A DNA stretch of 64,000 nucleotides from Thermohalobaculum sediminis (lineage in GTDB: Bacteria; Pseudomonadota; Alphaproteobacteria; Rhodobacterales; Rhodobacteraceae). The stretch spans positions 62,001-126,000 of the forward strand of contig NZ_JAMFKN010000001.1 of the NCBI RefSeq assembly GCF_023487995.1, given 5' to 3'. Positions 1 through 8,426 of the stretch are shown in pieces (the first letter of the stretch is position 1; each line of letters opens with the position of its first letter). The notes under the pieces were generated by a model. The model did not search any database and had not been told where the DNA came from. It worked only from the letters and a program-made list of their open reading frames with translations. The position numbers and the translations under genes are program-made.

Positions 1-574
1 GCGTCCCGCGATGCAGCGGCGCGAGGATCGTCTCGGATATCCCGCCCCGGCTCAGCCGCCCCCGCTCGACAAGGAAAAGCGTCCCCTCGTGCATCGAGGC
101 AAGCCCGACATAGCGCGCCCGGCTGATCTGCCCGGTCTCGGCATGGGGCGTACGCTCGATGGTGCGCGACAGGAACTGCCCGTCGCGCTCTTCGATCGAC
201 ACGAGCGCGCGGATGATCCGCTCCGGCTGCGACGGCGAGCGGTAATGCGCGTGATAGAAACCCGTCCACGCCCGCAGCGCACGGGCGTCGCCCGGAAAGG
301 CGTCGAGCAGCGCATCCCCCGCGCGCAGCCCCAGCGCGCGCCGCCCGCGCGCGACGAACAGGCGGTGCGGCAGGCGGATCTCGTCCTCGCCCACGCCGAA
401 ATGCGCGCAGATCCGGCGCAGGTTGTGCGGCGAGGGCGTGGCCGTGCCGCCCAGATACCGGGCGAATTGCTGGCGGTTGATGCCGATCCGCCGGCAGGCC
501 TGCGAGACCGACCGCTCGCCCGCGCAGAGATGCCGCAGGTTCGCGGCCAGATCGCCCGCCTCGTCGGTCACCAC
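1..574 (-). CDS. XRE-type helix-turn-helix transcriptional regulator (3' end outside window)
   Basis: This minus-strand reading frame stays open to the left edge, so the C-terminus is missing; about 190 residues are visible. The N-terminal 60 residues look like a lambda-repressor-type helix-turn-helix: a SQACRRIGINRQQFARYL stretch followed by GGTATPSPHNLRRICAHFGV. The remainder (FYHAHYRSPSQPERIIRALV, then RYVGLASMHEGTLFLVERG) resembles a small sensor domain that I do not recognise. Two adjacent in-frame GTG codons (574 and 571) are the likely start, and no ATG is available nearby. The gene diverges from the binding-protein gene at 759. The 184-bp gap holds an operator-like palindrome, so regulation of that neighbour and of itself is inferred. 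Confidence 0.75.
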   Translation of the reverse strand, partial: MVTDEAGDLAANLRHLCAGERSVSQACRRIGINRQQFARYLGGTATPSPHNLRRICAHFGVGEDEIRLPHRLFVARGRRALGLRAGDALLDAFPGDARALRAWTGFYHAHYRSPSQPERIIRALVSIEERDGQFLSRTIERTPHAETGQISRARYVGLASMHEGTLFLVERGRLSRGGISETILAPLHRGT

Positions 575-621
575 ACCCACCCCCGCGCAGGATCGCACCG
601 GCGCGCCCGGTAAGCCGAGTG

Positions 622-658
622 CGCGAAAACTCGCGAAAGATCGCACAATGTCGCGAAA
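622..658. repeat. Phased CGCGAAA direct repeats in divergent promoter region
   Basis: The heptamer CGCGAAA occurs at 622-628, 632-638 and 652-658, and a degenerate copy CGCACAA sits at 642-648. The repeats are therefore exactly 10 bp apart, one helical turn, on one DNA face. They lie between the XRE-type regulator and the binding-protein gene. Repeated operator half-sites for the regulator are the simplest reading, but this is inferred. Confidence 0.55.
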
Positions 659-662
659 TTGT
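645..662. promoter_or_regulatory. Candidate operator, 18-bp near-perfect palindrome
   Basis: ACAATGTCGCGAAATTGT is a palindrome with a single mismatched pair (G at 650 against A at 657). It combines outer ACAAT/ATTGT arms with a central self-complementary TCGCGA. It overlaps the phased CGCGAAA repeats and lies about 97 bp before the start of the binding-protein gene. Its size and symmetry fit a dimeric HTH regulator. The match to this particular regulator is inferred from adjacency only. Confidence 0.5.
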
Positions 663-758
663 CATCGCGCCTGCGAGCGCAGAGAGTGGAGAAAAACCGG
701 CCCTGCCCCGCCATCCCGGCGCGGAGGGCCACGCAACCGAAACGGGAGGTAACAAGAC

Positions 759-2351
759 ATGGCCAGCAGCAATGACGGCAGGCCGGCAGCGCCGGGCCTG
801 TGGATGCCCGACCGGCGGCGTTTCCTTGGCGGCACGGCGGCGCTCGGTCTCGCCGCGGGGCTGGGCGGCCTGGCGCTGCCGCTGCCGGGGCACGCGGCCG
901 AGCCGAAGAAGGGCGGGCGGATGCGCGTCGGCATGGCGCATGGCTCGACCACGGACAGCCTCGACCCCGCGACCTACACCGACACCTTCATGCTGTCGGT
1001 CGGCTTCGCGACGCACGGCACGCTGACCGAGATCACGCCCGAGGGCGAACTGGTCGGCGACCTCGCCGAAAGCTGGGAGGCCTCGCCGGACGCGAAGGTC
1101 TGGACCTTCCGCATGCGAAAGGGTGTCGAGTTCTCGAACGGCAAGACGCTCGACGCCGACGACGTTATCGCCTCGATCAACCACCATCGCGGCGAGGATT
1201 CGAAATCGGCCGCGAAGGCCAACGTCGATCCCATCGCCGAGCTGCGCAAGGTGGACGATCTCACCATCGCGTTCGATCTGAAGGCCGGCAATGCCGACTT
1301 CCCCTTCCTGATGGCGGACTACCACCTGCTGATGATGCCCGCCGTCGACGGCAAGGCCGACTGGCAGAGCTATATCGGCACCGGCGGCTACACGATGGCC
1401 GAGTTCGAGCCCGGCGTTCGCGTATTCCTCAAGCGCAACCCCAATTACTGGAAGCCCGGCCGCGCCCATGTCGACGAGGTCGAGATGATCGTGATGGCCG
1501 ACGCGGCCGCCCGGCAGAACGCGCTCGTCACCGGCGAGGTCGACCTGATCAACCGCTGCGACCTCAAGACCGTGCACCTGCTGGCGCGCCAGCCGGGCGT
1601 GCGCGTCGAGGAGGCAACTGGCTACCTGCACTACACCGCCCCGATGATCACGACGAACTCGCCCTACGACAACAACGAGCTGCGCCTTGCCATCAAGCAC
1701 GGCATCGACCGCGACGAGCTTCTCCAGAAGATCCTGCGCGGCCACGGCACCATCGCGAACGACCATCCGATCGCGCCCTCGGTGCCGTTCTGGGCCGATC
1801 TCGAACAGCGCAGCTACGATCCCGACAAGGCGCGATTCCACCTCAAGAAGTCTGGCTACGAGAATGTTACGCTTGACCTTTCGGCCGCAGACGCGGCCTA
1901 CGAGGGGGCCGTCGACGCCTCGGTCCTGATGCAGGAGCAGCTTGGCCGCGCCGGCATCTCGGTCAACGTGGTGCGCGAGCCGAACGACGGCTACTGGTCG
2001 AACGTCTGGATGAAGAAGAGCTGGTGCGCCTGCTACTGGGGCGGCCGCCCGACCTGCGACTGGATGTTCGCGACCGCCTACGAGCGCGGCGCCAACTGGA
2101 ACGACACGTTCTGGGACAACGAGCGGTTCAACCAGCTCCTGCTCGAGGGGCGGTCCGAGCTCGACAACGGCAAGCGCGCCGACATCTACCGCGAGATGCA
2201 GCAGATCATCCGCGACGATGGTGGCGCCGTGGTCTGGGCCTTCGCGAACTATGTCGACGCGCTGGGCGAGCGGATCCAGCACGGCGAGAAGGTCGCGGCG
2301 AACTGGGAGCTGGACGGCGGGCGGTTCATGGAGCGCTGGTGGATGGCCTGA
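759..2351 (+). CDS. ABC transporter substrate-binding protein, family 5 (peptide/nickel type), Tat-exported
   Basis: The 530-residue protein has the length and fold signature of DppA/OppA-type periplasmic binding proteins. It begins with a twin-arginine signal: MPDRRRFLGG at residues 16-25, then an Ala/Gly/Leu core and a likely cleavage after GHAA near residue 47. The mature start (EPKKGGRMRVGM), the LAESWEASPDAKVWTFRMRK block and the FLKRNPNYWKPGR block are typical of the family. The start has a strong ribosome-binding site (GGGAGGT) 8-9 bp upstream. No permease or ATPase genes for it are in the window; the next gene is a CocE-type hydrolase. Peptide-like or ester substrates are likely, but the ligand cannot be read from sequence. 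Confidence 0.85.
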   Translation: MASSNDGRPAAPGLWMPDRRRFLGGTAALGLAAGLGGLALPLPGHAAEPKKGGRMRVGMAHGSTTDSLDPATYTDTFMLSVGFATHGTLTEITPEGELVGDLAESWEASPDAKVWTFRMRKGVEFSNGKTLDADDVIASINHHRGEDSKSAAKANVDPIAELRKVDDLTIAFDLKAGNADFPFLMADYHLLMMPAVDGKADWQSYIGTGGYTMAEFEPGVRVFLKRNPNYWKPGRAHVDEVEMIVMADAAARQNALVTGEVDLINRCDLKTVHLLARQPGVRVEEATGYLHYTAPMITTNSPYDNNELRLAIKHGIDRDELLQKILRGHGTIANDHPIAPSVPFWADLEQRSYDPDKARFHLKKSGYENVTLDLSAADAAYEGAVDASVLMQEQLGRAGISVNVVREPNDGYWSNVWMKKSWCACYWGGRPTCDWMFATAYERGANWNDTFWDNERFNQLLLEGRSELDNGKRADIYREMQQIIRDDGGAVVWAFANYVDALGERIQHGEKVAANWELDGGRFMERWWMA

Positions 2352-2366
2352 CCGGGCCGGACCTCT

Positions 2367-2406
2367 CCGGCGGGGGCGGCGGCACCGCCGCTCTCGCTCC
2401 CGCCGG
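2367..2406. terminator. GC-rich hairpin after the binding-protein gene
   Basis: CCGGCGGG (2367-2374) pairs with CCCGCCGG (2399-2406), and an inner CGGCGG/CCGCCG stem lies between them. No T-run follows, so it may attenuate or protect the upstream message rather than terminate it fully. It lies between the binding-protein gene and the hydrolase gene. Confidence 0.35.
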
Positions 2407-2482
2407 GACCTGACTGAACACGGGCAAGCGAAAGGCTTGCCGGTCCGCGGCCCCACCGGGCGCGCGACCGGGGGAGGAAGAC

Positions 2483-4474
2483 ATGTCCGCAACGACGAGC
2501 ATCACCGAGATCCCGACCGCGTGGATCCCCCTGCCCGACGGCACCCGCCTCGCGGCGCGGATCTGGCTGCCCGAGGGCGCCGAGGCACGGCCCGCGCCCG
2601 CCGTGCTCGAATTCCTGCCCTACCGCCGCCGCGACGTCACTGCGCCGCGCGACGAGAGCACCTATCCCGCCCTCGCCGCCATGGGGATCGCGGGTGTCCG
2701 GGTCGACATGCGCGGCACCGGCGATTCGGACGGCATCTTCGACGACGAGTACTCGCCCCGCGAGCTTGCCGACGCCGAGGCCGCGATCGCCTGGATCGCC
2801 GCTCAGCCCTGGTGCTCGGGCAAGGTGGGCATGATGGGGATCTCGTGGGGCGGCTTCAACGCGCTGCAGGTGGCGGCGCGGCGCCCGCCGGCGCTGAAGG
2901 CGGTGATCTCGATCGCCTCGACCGTCGACCGCTTCGCCGACGACATCCACTACAAGGGTGGCTGCCACCTCTCGGCGCAGCTCTACTGGGCGACGACGAT
3001 GCTGGGCAACATCGCGCGCCCGCCCGATTCGGCGGTGGTCGGGGCGGACTGGCGCGCCATGTGGCTGGCGCGGCTCGAGCGCATCGAGCCGCTGATCTTC
3101 CCCTGGCTCTCGCGCCAACGGCGCGACGGCTACTGGCGGCACGGCTCGATCTGCGAGGATTTCGGCGCGGTCGAGGCCCCGGCGCTGGTGATCGCCGGCT
3201 GGGCCGACGGCTACCGCAACGCGCCGCACGAGGCGCTGGCGGGGCTCGGCCACCGCGCGCGGTCGGTGACGGGGCCGTGGATCCACAAGTATCCCCACTT
3301 CGCCTTTCCCCATCCCCGCCTCGACTTCCACGCCGAGGCGCGCCGCTGGTTCGGCCGCTGGCTGATGGACGAGGCCACGGGGGCCGAGGACCTCCCCCCG
3401 CACCGGCTCTACCGCCTCGAGGGGGTTCGCCCCGGCGGGCGGCGCGACCGCGACCCGGGGCGCTGGATCGCCATCGGGTCGGGCGGGCCCGAGCACGGCA
3501 CGCGGCTCCATCTTTTGGCGTCGGGGCGTCTGGACGCGCTGCCGGGCGAGCCGGGGACAGCGACGATCCGCACGCCGCTCGACTGCGGCACGGGCGGGGG
3601 CGAGTATTTCACCGGCAACCGCGGCGCCGACCTGCCGGACGACCAGCGCGCCGACGACGGGATGTCGCTGTGCTTCGAGACGGCGCCGCTCCCCGTTCCC
3701 CTCGACGTGATCGGCCGCCCGGTGCTGCGGCTGCCGGTGGCGGCGGACGCCCCCGTCGCCAACCTCGTCGCGCGGCTGGTCGACGTCCATCCCGACGGCA
3801 CGGCGCATCGTGTGTCGATCGGGCTCCTGAACCTGTGCCACCGCCACGGCAGCGCCGCGCCGCAGCCGATGACACCGGGCGTGGCCGAGACGGTCGAGAT
3901 CCGCCTCGATTCCACCGCCTACCGCTTCCTGCCGGGGCACCGGCTGCGGCTCGCGCTTTCCTCGGCGTATTTTCCGCTGATCCTGCCGCCGCCGACCGAC
4001 GCGACTCTGACCGCCACCCTCGGCGCCGAGGCGGTGATCGACCTTCCCTGCCCCGAGTGGCGAGAGATCGACCTGCCCGAGCCGGCCGATCCCGCCCCCC
4101 TGCCCGCATATCCGTCGAAGGGCGCCGGCGCCGAGACCCGGCGCGTCACCCGCAACCGCCCCGACGGGCGCACGACGGTGACCGTGGAGGCCGACACCGG
4201 CGAGTTGCGCCACCCGGCGAACGGCATGGAATGGCGCGAGCAGCGCCTGTCCGAATGGTCGCTGACCGGCGGCGAGCCGCTGAGCGTCGAGGGCCGCGAG
4301 CGCATGACGGCGCTGCGGCGGCGCGACGGGACCGAGACCATCGGCACGGCGACCGGCCGCCTGACCGCGACGGCCACCCACTGGGTGGTGGAGGCGGGCC
4401 TTGACGTGACCGAGGACGGCCGCAACGTGTTCTCGCGCCGCTGGTCGGGCCGAATCCCGCGCGACCACATGTGA
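2483..4474 (+). CDS. CocE/NonD family serine hydrolase (X-Pro dipeptidyl-peptidase S15 fold)
   Basis: This 663-residue protein has the N-terminal alpha/beta hydrolase of peptidase family S15. The nucleophile elbow is GISWGG with Ser at residue 121. The probable acid is Asp242 in GWADGY and the base is His268 in GPWIHKYPH. The LEFLPYRRRD motif near residue 43 is typical of the CocE/NonD group. The C-terminal half (from about residue 340) fits the jelly-roll domain of the same family. Known members cleave acyl-peptide or ester bonds such as cocaine or cephalosporin side chains; the natural substrate here is unknown. No signal peptide is seen, so it is probably cytoplasmic. It lies 131 bp after the binding-protein gene and probably acts on what that system imports. 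Confidence 0.85.
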   Translation: MSATTSITEIPTAWIPLPDGTRLAARIWLPEGAEARPAPAVLEFLPYRRRDVTAPRDESTYPALAAMGIAGVRVDMRGTGDSDGIFDDEYSPRELADAEAAIAWIAAQPWCSGKVGMMGISWGGFNALQVAARRPPALKAVISIASTVDRFADDIHYKGGCHLSAQLYWATTMLGNIARPPDSAVVGADWRAMWLARLERIEPLIFPWLSRQRRDGYWRHGSICEDFGAVEAPALVIAGWADGYRNAPHEALAGLGHRARSVTGPWIHKYPHFAFPHPRLDFHAEARRWFGRWLMDEATGAEDLPPHRLYRLEGVRPGGRRDRDPGRWIAIGSGGPEHGTRLHLLASGRLDALPGEPGTATIRTPLDCGTGGGEYFTGNRGADLPDDQRADDGMSLCFETAPLPVPLDVIGRPVLRLPVAADAPVANLVARLVDVHPDGTAHRVSIGLLNLCHRHGSAAPQPMTPGVAETVEIRLDSTAYRFLPGHRLRLALSSAYFPLILPPPTDATLTATLGAEAVIDLPCPEWREIDLPEPADPAPLPAYPSKGAGAETRRVTRNRPDGRTTVTVEADTGELRHPANGMEWREQRLSEWSLTGGEPLSVEGRERMTALRRRDGTETIGTATGRLTATATHWVVEAGLDVTEDGRNVFSRRWSGRIPRDHM

Positions 4475-4646
4475 GCGGCGCGCTGCGGCGCGCCCCGCGC
4501 CCGGCCACGATGCCGCGCGCGGTCACGGAGCCTGTCACGTTTTGCCATTGTTATGTCCCATTCCGGGATGATACGTTACCTTAGGTTAGGGGAGAAACCC
4601 CAAGTCTGCGCGAGATTTTTGCGTGATTGTGCATGAGGTGAATTGC

Positions 4647-4880
4647 ATGGAACTCCCTCCCAGCCGCGCCGAGGTCAAGAACGTCGACGACGCGGTTCTC
4701 AGCGCGTTCGAATGCGTCCGGGATTTCTCGGAGTCCGAGATCGGGCGAAAGCTCACCCCGAAGCAACTCCTCGCCGCCGTGACGATCGCGGCGGTGGAGC
4801 GCGCGAACCGGATGGGGCTGTCGGGGGAATCCGCCTCGGCCACGCTGCGCGACCTCGCGGACGGCGTCGAGTCGCTCTGA
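4647..4880 (+). CDS. Hypothetical protein, 77 residues
   Basis: I do not recognise this protein. It is soluble and mildly acidic, with a predicted helical centre (LTPKQLLAAVTIAAVERANR) and no signal peptide or membrane segment. The ATG at 4647 is chosen because AGGTGA stands a few bases upstream; a longer version from an upstream codon at 4623 has no such site. The 100 bp before it are distinctly richer in A+T than the surroundings, which fits its own promoter. It converges with the lipoprotein gene at 4891, with only 10 bp between the stops. Confidence 0.6.
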   Translation: MELPPSRAEVKNVDDAVLSAFECVRDFSESEIGRKLTPKQLLAAVTIAAVERANRMGLSGESASATLRDLADGVESL

Positions 4881-4890
4881 CGCGGCGCCG

Positions 4891-5757
4891 TCAGTCCGTG
4901 AAGAACGGCAGCCCCGCCAGCGGATCGGCCTCGAGATCGACCATCTGCGCGCGCGTGGCGCCCCGGCTGAGACTGACATAGGCGTCCGGGATCTGGTCGA
5001 GCCGGGTGAACACGGTCCCGTCCGGCAGGCGCCAGCGGCAGTCATGGGCGGCGAGGCGCGCATCGCCGATCAGCTGCACGAAGTTCTCGCCATAGCCCAG
5101 CGACAGGTCGCAATGGGCGATCACGATCTCCCCGCCCTTGCCCCAGATCTTCAGCAGGTGCTGGGCGTTCCCGCCGGTCATGTGGCCCACGACCACGCGG
5201 TGCTTGGCGTCGATTAGCGCGTCGGTGACGTTGCGGAGTTCAACATCGCGCAGCATCGTCAGGGGCGCGTCGCCGCCGCGCTCCAGCGCCACGCCGTCGA
5301 TGTTCCACTGCCGGTAGTTGCCACTGGGACTCTGGCCCATGTCGGCCCTCAGGCCGGCGATGTAGACCGCCGCGGCGCCCCCGATCGAGACGGCGGCGCC
5401 ATACTGGTCGTAGCGCTTCCAGCCCGTCACCGACAGGTCGCGCAGAAGACTAGCCTCCTCCGAGCCCTCCGGCGCGCCGCCGCCAACGATGTTGATGCCG
5501 TATTTCACGTCCTCGATCCGCGCGCCCGACAGCGACAGCCCGCCGGTCCGGCGAAAGCCGTAGCCGTAGCGCCGGTTCGCGGCGACAAGGCCGTCCACGC
5601 GGATCTCGGCCCGCTCGTCGATGCCGCGCTCGAAGGCGGACAGGCCCTCGCCGCCTTGCGGCGCCAGCAAGCTCCCCACCGCATCGCAACCGGCAAGTCC
5701 TGCGGCCGCCAGCACAAGGCCCAGACTCCTGCGCCTCTGCGCCCGTCGCCGTGCCAT
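4891..5757 (-). CDS. Predicted lipoprotein with right-handed beta-helix-like repeats
   Basis: The 288-residue protein starts with a positively charged, hydrophobic signal ending in the lipobox LAGC (Cys near residue 24), so it should be lipid-anchored. The body has a rhythm of short beta strands with small and polar residues (GLSLSGARIEDVKYGINIVG, LRDVELRNVTDALIDAKHRV, GEIVIAHCDLSLGYGEN), which resembles pectate-lyase-type parallel beta helices. No catalytic motif can be assigned. It diverges from the FAD oxidoreductase gene. The lipoprotein call is firm; the fold is an inference from the repeat pattern. Confidence 0.6.
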   Translation of the reverse strand: MARRRAQRRRSLGLVLAAAGLAGCDAVGSLLAPQGGEGLSAFERGIDERAEIRVDGLVAANRRYGYGFRRTGGLSLSGARIEDVKYGINIVGGGAPEGSEEASLLRDLSVTGWKRYDQYGAAVSIGGAAAVYIAGLRADMGQSPSGNYRQWNIDGVALERGGDAPLTMLRDVELRNVTDALIDAKHRVVVGHMTGGNAQHLLKIWGKGGEIVIAHCDLSLGYGENFVQLIGDARLAAHDCRWRLPDGTVFTRLDQIPDAYVSLSRGATRAQMVDLEADPLAGLPFFTD

Positions 5758-5900
5758 GTCGTCCCCTGTTCTGCCGGTTTCCGGGGGCCCACCTTACGCG
5801 CAGAGCGGGGGCGCGGTCCACGCGGCGCGGGCGGGGCTTGCATGGCCCGGCGCCAGCGGGTTGACTGTCCGGCGACGGGCAGGCGGCGCGCGGGGACGGA

Positions 5901-7025
5901 ATGGCGGGCGGATCGGACGGCAGGGCGGACGTCATCGTCATCGGCGGCGGCATGGCGGGCACGGGCGCGGCGGCGCGCATCGCGCCGCATGCCTCGGTGA
6001 TCGTCCTCGAGACCGAGAGCGCGCCGGGCTACCACGCCACCGGCCGATCCGCCGCGGCCTTCCTGCTCAACTATGGCAACGTCACCATCCAGGCCCTGAC
6101 CGCGGCCAGCGAGGCGGCGCTGGCCGTGCCCGACCCGGCGCTGGCCGACGGGCCCCTGCTCGCGCCGCGGGGCGAGCTGGTCCTCGCCCCTCCAGGCGAC
6201 GAGGCCCGACTTGCCGCGCTGATGGCCGAGGCCCCCGCGCTCGCGCCGCTCGACCCCGACGAGGCGGTGCGCATGGTCCCGATCCTGCGCCGCGAGGTCA
6301 TCGCCGCCGCGGCCTACGAGGAAACCGCGCGCGACATCGACGTGGACCGCCTGCTGCAGGGCTTCCTGCGCCTGGCGCGCGCGGCGTGCGGCCGGGTGGT
6401 CTGCGGCGCGCGGGTCGGCAGCCTCGCGCGCCGCGGCGCGGTCTGGCGGGCCGAGACCTCGGCCGGCGCCTTCGAGGCCCCGGTCGTGGTCAACGCCGCG
6501 GGCGCATGGGCCGACCACGTGGCGCGGCTCGCGGGCGTCGCGCCCCTGGGCCTTGCGCCCCTGCGCCGGTCGGCCGCGATCATTCCCGCGCCGGGCGGGC
6601 ATGACGTGACCGGCTGGCCGCTGGTCGCCGACGCCGCCGAAACCTGGTACGCCCGCACCGATGCCGGCCGCCTGATGGTCAGCCCCGCCGACGAGGACCC
6701 ATCCGAACCGATTGACACCTGGGCCGACGACATGGTGATCGCCGAGGGACTCGCGCGCTACGAGGCCGCCGTCACGGTACCCGTCACCCGCGTCGAGCGG
6801 ACATGGGCGGGCCTGCGCACCTTCGCCCCCGACCGCACGCCGGTCGCGGGCTTCGATCCCGCGGCCGAGGGCTTCTTCTGGCTGGCCGGACAGGGCGGCT
6901 ATGGCATCCAGACGGCGCCCGCCCTCTCGGCCCTCGCGGCGCATCTCGCGGTGGGCGCGCCGTGTCCCGAGGGCATCGCGGATGACGTGATCGCGGCGCT
7001 CTCGCCCGCGCGCCTCCGTGGGTGA
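5901..7025 (+). CDS. FAD-dependent oxidoreductase, DAO family
   Basis: The 374-residue protein carries the Rossmann FAD-binding motif GGGMAGTGAAARI in its first 25 residues. The D-amino-acid oxidase-family pattern GYHATGRSAAAF follows near residue 40. The C-terminal GLRTFAPDRTPVAGFD and WLAGQGGYGIQTAP blocks are typical of glycine/D-amino-acid dehydrogenases of this superfamily. The expected reaction is FAD-linked oxidation of an amine or amino acid; the exact substrate is not evident. It is followed after about 120 bp by glgC, which has its own ribosome-binding site, so co-transcription with the glycogen genes is possible but unproven. Confidence 0.8.
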   Translation: MAGGSDGRADVIVIGGGMAGTGAAARIAPHASVIVLETESAPGYHATGRSAAAFLLNYGNVTIQALTAASEAALAVPDPALADGPLLAPRGELVLAPPGDEARLAALMAEAPALAPLDPDEAVRMVPILRREVIAAAAYEETARDIDVDRLLQGFLRLARAACGRVVCGARVGSLARRGAVWRAETSAGAFEAPVVVNAAGAWADHVARLAGVAPLGLAPLRRSAAIIPAPGGHDVTGWPLVADAAETWYARTDAGRLMVSPADEDPSEPIDTWADDMVIAEGLARYEAAVTVPVTRVERTWAGLRTFAPDRTPVAGFDPAAEGFFWLAGQGGYGIQTAPALSALAAHLAVGAPCPEGIADDVIAALSPARLRG

Positions 7026-7148
7026 GGCGGCAATGAGCCCCCCGCCGCAGCCATGCCCCCGCGCGGCGGTGGACGCGGCCGCGCCGGGCCCCATCTCGCA
7101 TCTCCGGGGCCCGCACCCGCGCGCCCCGACCCGCCGGAAGGAGCCCCG

Positions 7149-8417
7149 ATGACGTCTCGCCCGGACATCCCAACCAACCTCGCCCGCGACGCCATGGCCT
7201 TCGTGCTGGCGGGCGGGCGCGGCTCGCGGCTGAAGGAGCTGACCGACAAGCGCGCCAAGCCCGCCGTCTATTTCGGCGGCAAGGCGCGGATCATCGACTT
7301 CGCGCTGTCGAACACGGTCAATTCTGGCATCCGCCGCATCGGTGTCGCTACGCAATACAAGGCGCATTCGCTGATCCGCCACCTGCAACGCGGCTGGAAC
7401 TTCTTCCGGGCGGAACGGCGCGAGATGCTCGACATCCTGCCCGCGAGCCAGCGGGTGGACGAGGGGCAATGGTATCTGGGCACCGCCGATGCCGTGACCC
7501 AGAACATCGACATCATCGAGGGCTATGCGCCCGCCTACATGGTCATCCTCGCGGGCGACCACGTCTACAAGCAGGACTACGAGCCGATGCTGCGCCAGCA
7601 TGTCGAGACCGGCGCCGACGTGACCGTGGGCTGCATTGAAGTCAGCCGGGCCGAGGCCACGGGCTTCGGCGTCATGGCGGTGGACGCCACGGGCCGGATC
7701 ACCGATTTCGTCGAGAAGCCGGCCGATCCCCCCGAGATGCCCGGCCGCCCCGGCATCTGCCTCGCCTCGATGGGCATCTACGTGTTTGACACGCGGTTCC
7801 TGGTCGACCTGCTGCGCGCCGACCAGGCCGACCCCGCCTCGAGCCACGATTTCGGCAAGGACCTGATCCCCGCGCTGGTCAAGGGTGGCAAGGCGGTCGC
7901 CCACCCGTTCTCGCAAAGCTGCATCATGACGGGGTCCGAGCGCGCGCCCTACTGGCGCGATGTCGGCACCATCGACGCCTTCTGGCAGGCTAATGTCGAC
8001 CTCACCGACTTCGAGCCGGAACTCGACCTCTACGACACCACCTGGCCGATCTGGACCTATGCCGAGCAGACGCCCCCCGCCAAGTTCATCCATGACGAGG
8101 AAGGGCGGCGCGGCTCGGCCGTCTCGTCGATGGTGTCGGGCGGCTGCATCATCTCGGGGGCGAGCGTCACGCGCAGCCTGCTGTTCACCGGCGTTCGGGC
8201 GAATTCCTGGTCGGAGCTTTCGGGCGCCGTGGTGCTGCCCTATGCCGAGATCGGCCGCCATGCCCGCCTCAGGGACGTGGTGATCGACCGCGGCGTGAAG
8301 ATCCCCGCGGGCCTCGTGGTGGGCGAGGACGAGGACGACGACGCCCGCCGCTTCCGCCGGACCGAGGGGGGTGTCTGCCTCATCACCCAGCCGATGATCG
8401 ACCGGCTGGGGGGCTGA
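7149..8417 (+). CDS. glgC: Glucose-1-phosphate adenylyltransferase
   Basis: GlgC makes ADP-glucose from glucose-1-phosphate and ATP, the committed step of bacterial glycogen synthesis. The 422-residue protein has the nucleotidyltransferase motif [16 protein letters not shown] near the N-terminus, [14 protein letters not shown], the GTADAVTQN motif, the [10 protein letters not shown] motif and the VEKP substrate loop. The C-terminal part carries left-handed beta-helix features. The ATG at 7149 was chosen because GGAAGGAG lies 6 bp upstream; the reading frame is open further upstream without such a site. It is the first gene of glgC-glgA-glgX-malQ-glgP. In purple bacteria this enzyme is allosterically controlled by glycolytic intermediates; I infer the same here. 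Confidence 0.96.
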   Translation: MTSRPDIPTNLARDAMAFVLAGGRGSRLKELTDKRAKPAVYFGGKARIIDFALSNTVNSGIRRIGVATQYKAHSLIRHLQRGWNFFRAERREMLDILPASQRVDEGQWYLGTADAVTQNIDIIEGYAPAYMVILAGDHVYKQDYEPMLRQHVETGADVTVGCIEVSRAEATGFGVMAVDATGRITDFVEKPADPPEMPGRPGICLASMGIYVFDTRFLVDLLRADQADPASSHDFGKDLIPALVKGGKAVAHPFSQSCIMTGSERAPYWRDVGTIDAFWQANVDLTDFEPELDLYDTTWPIWTYAEQTPPAKFIHDEEGRRGSAVSSMVSGGCIISGASVTRSLLFTGVRANSWSELSGAVVLPYAEIGRHARLRDVVIDRGVKIPAGLVVGEDEDDDARRFRRTEGGVCLITQPMIDRLGG

Positions 8418-8426
8418 AGGGACCAG

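Noticed and set aside
2249-4468. A 739-codon antisense frame over the CocE-type hydrolase, and similar ones over glgX, glgP and the RND pump
   Set aside because: No family motifs are present and the composition is that expected from complementing GC-rich codons.
4542-4574. Promoter TTGCCA ... TGATAC before the 77-residue ORF
   Set aside because: The spacing is about 21 bp, too long for a normal sigma-70 promoter, so it was not called.
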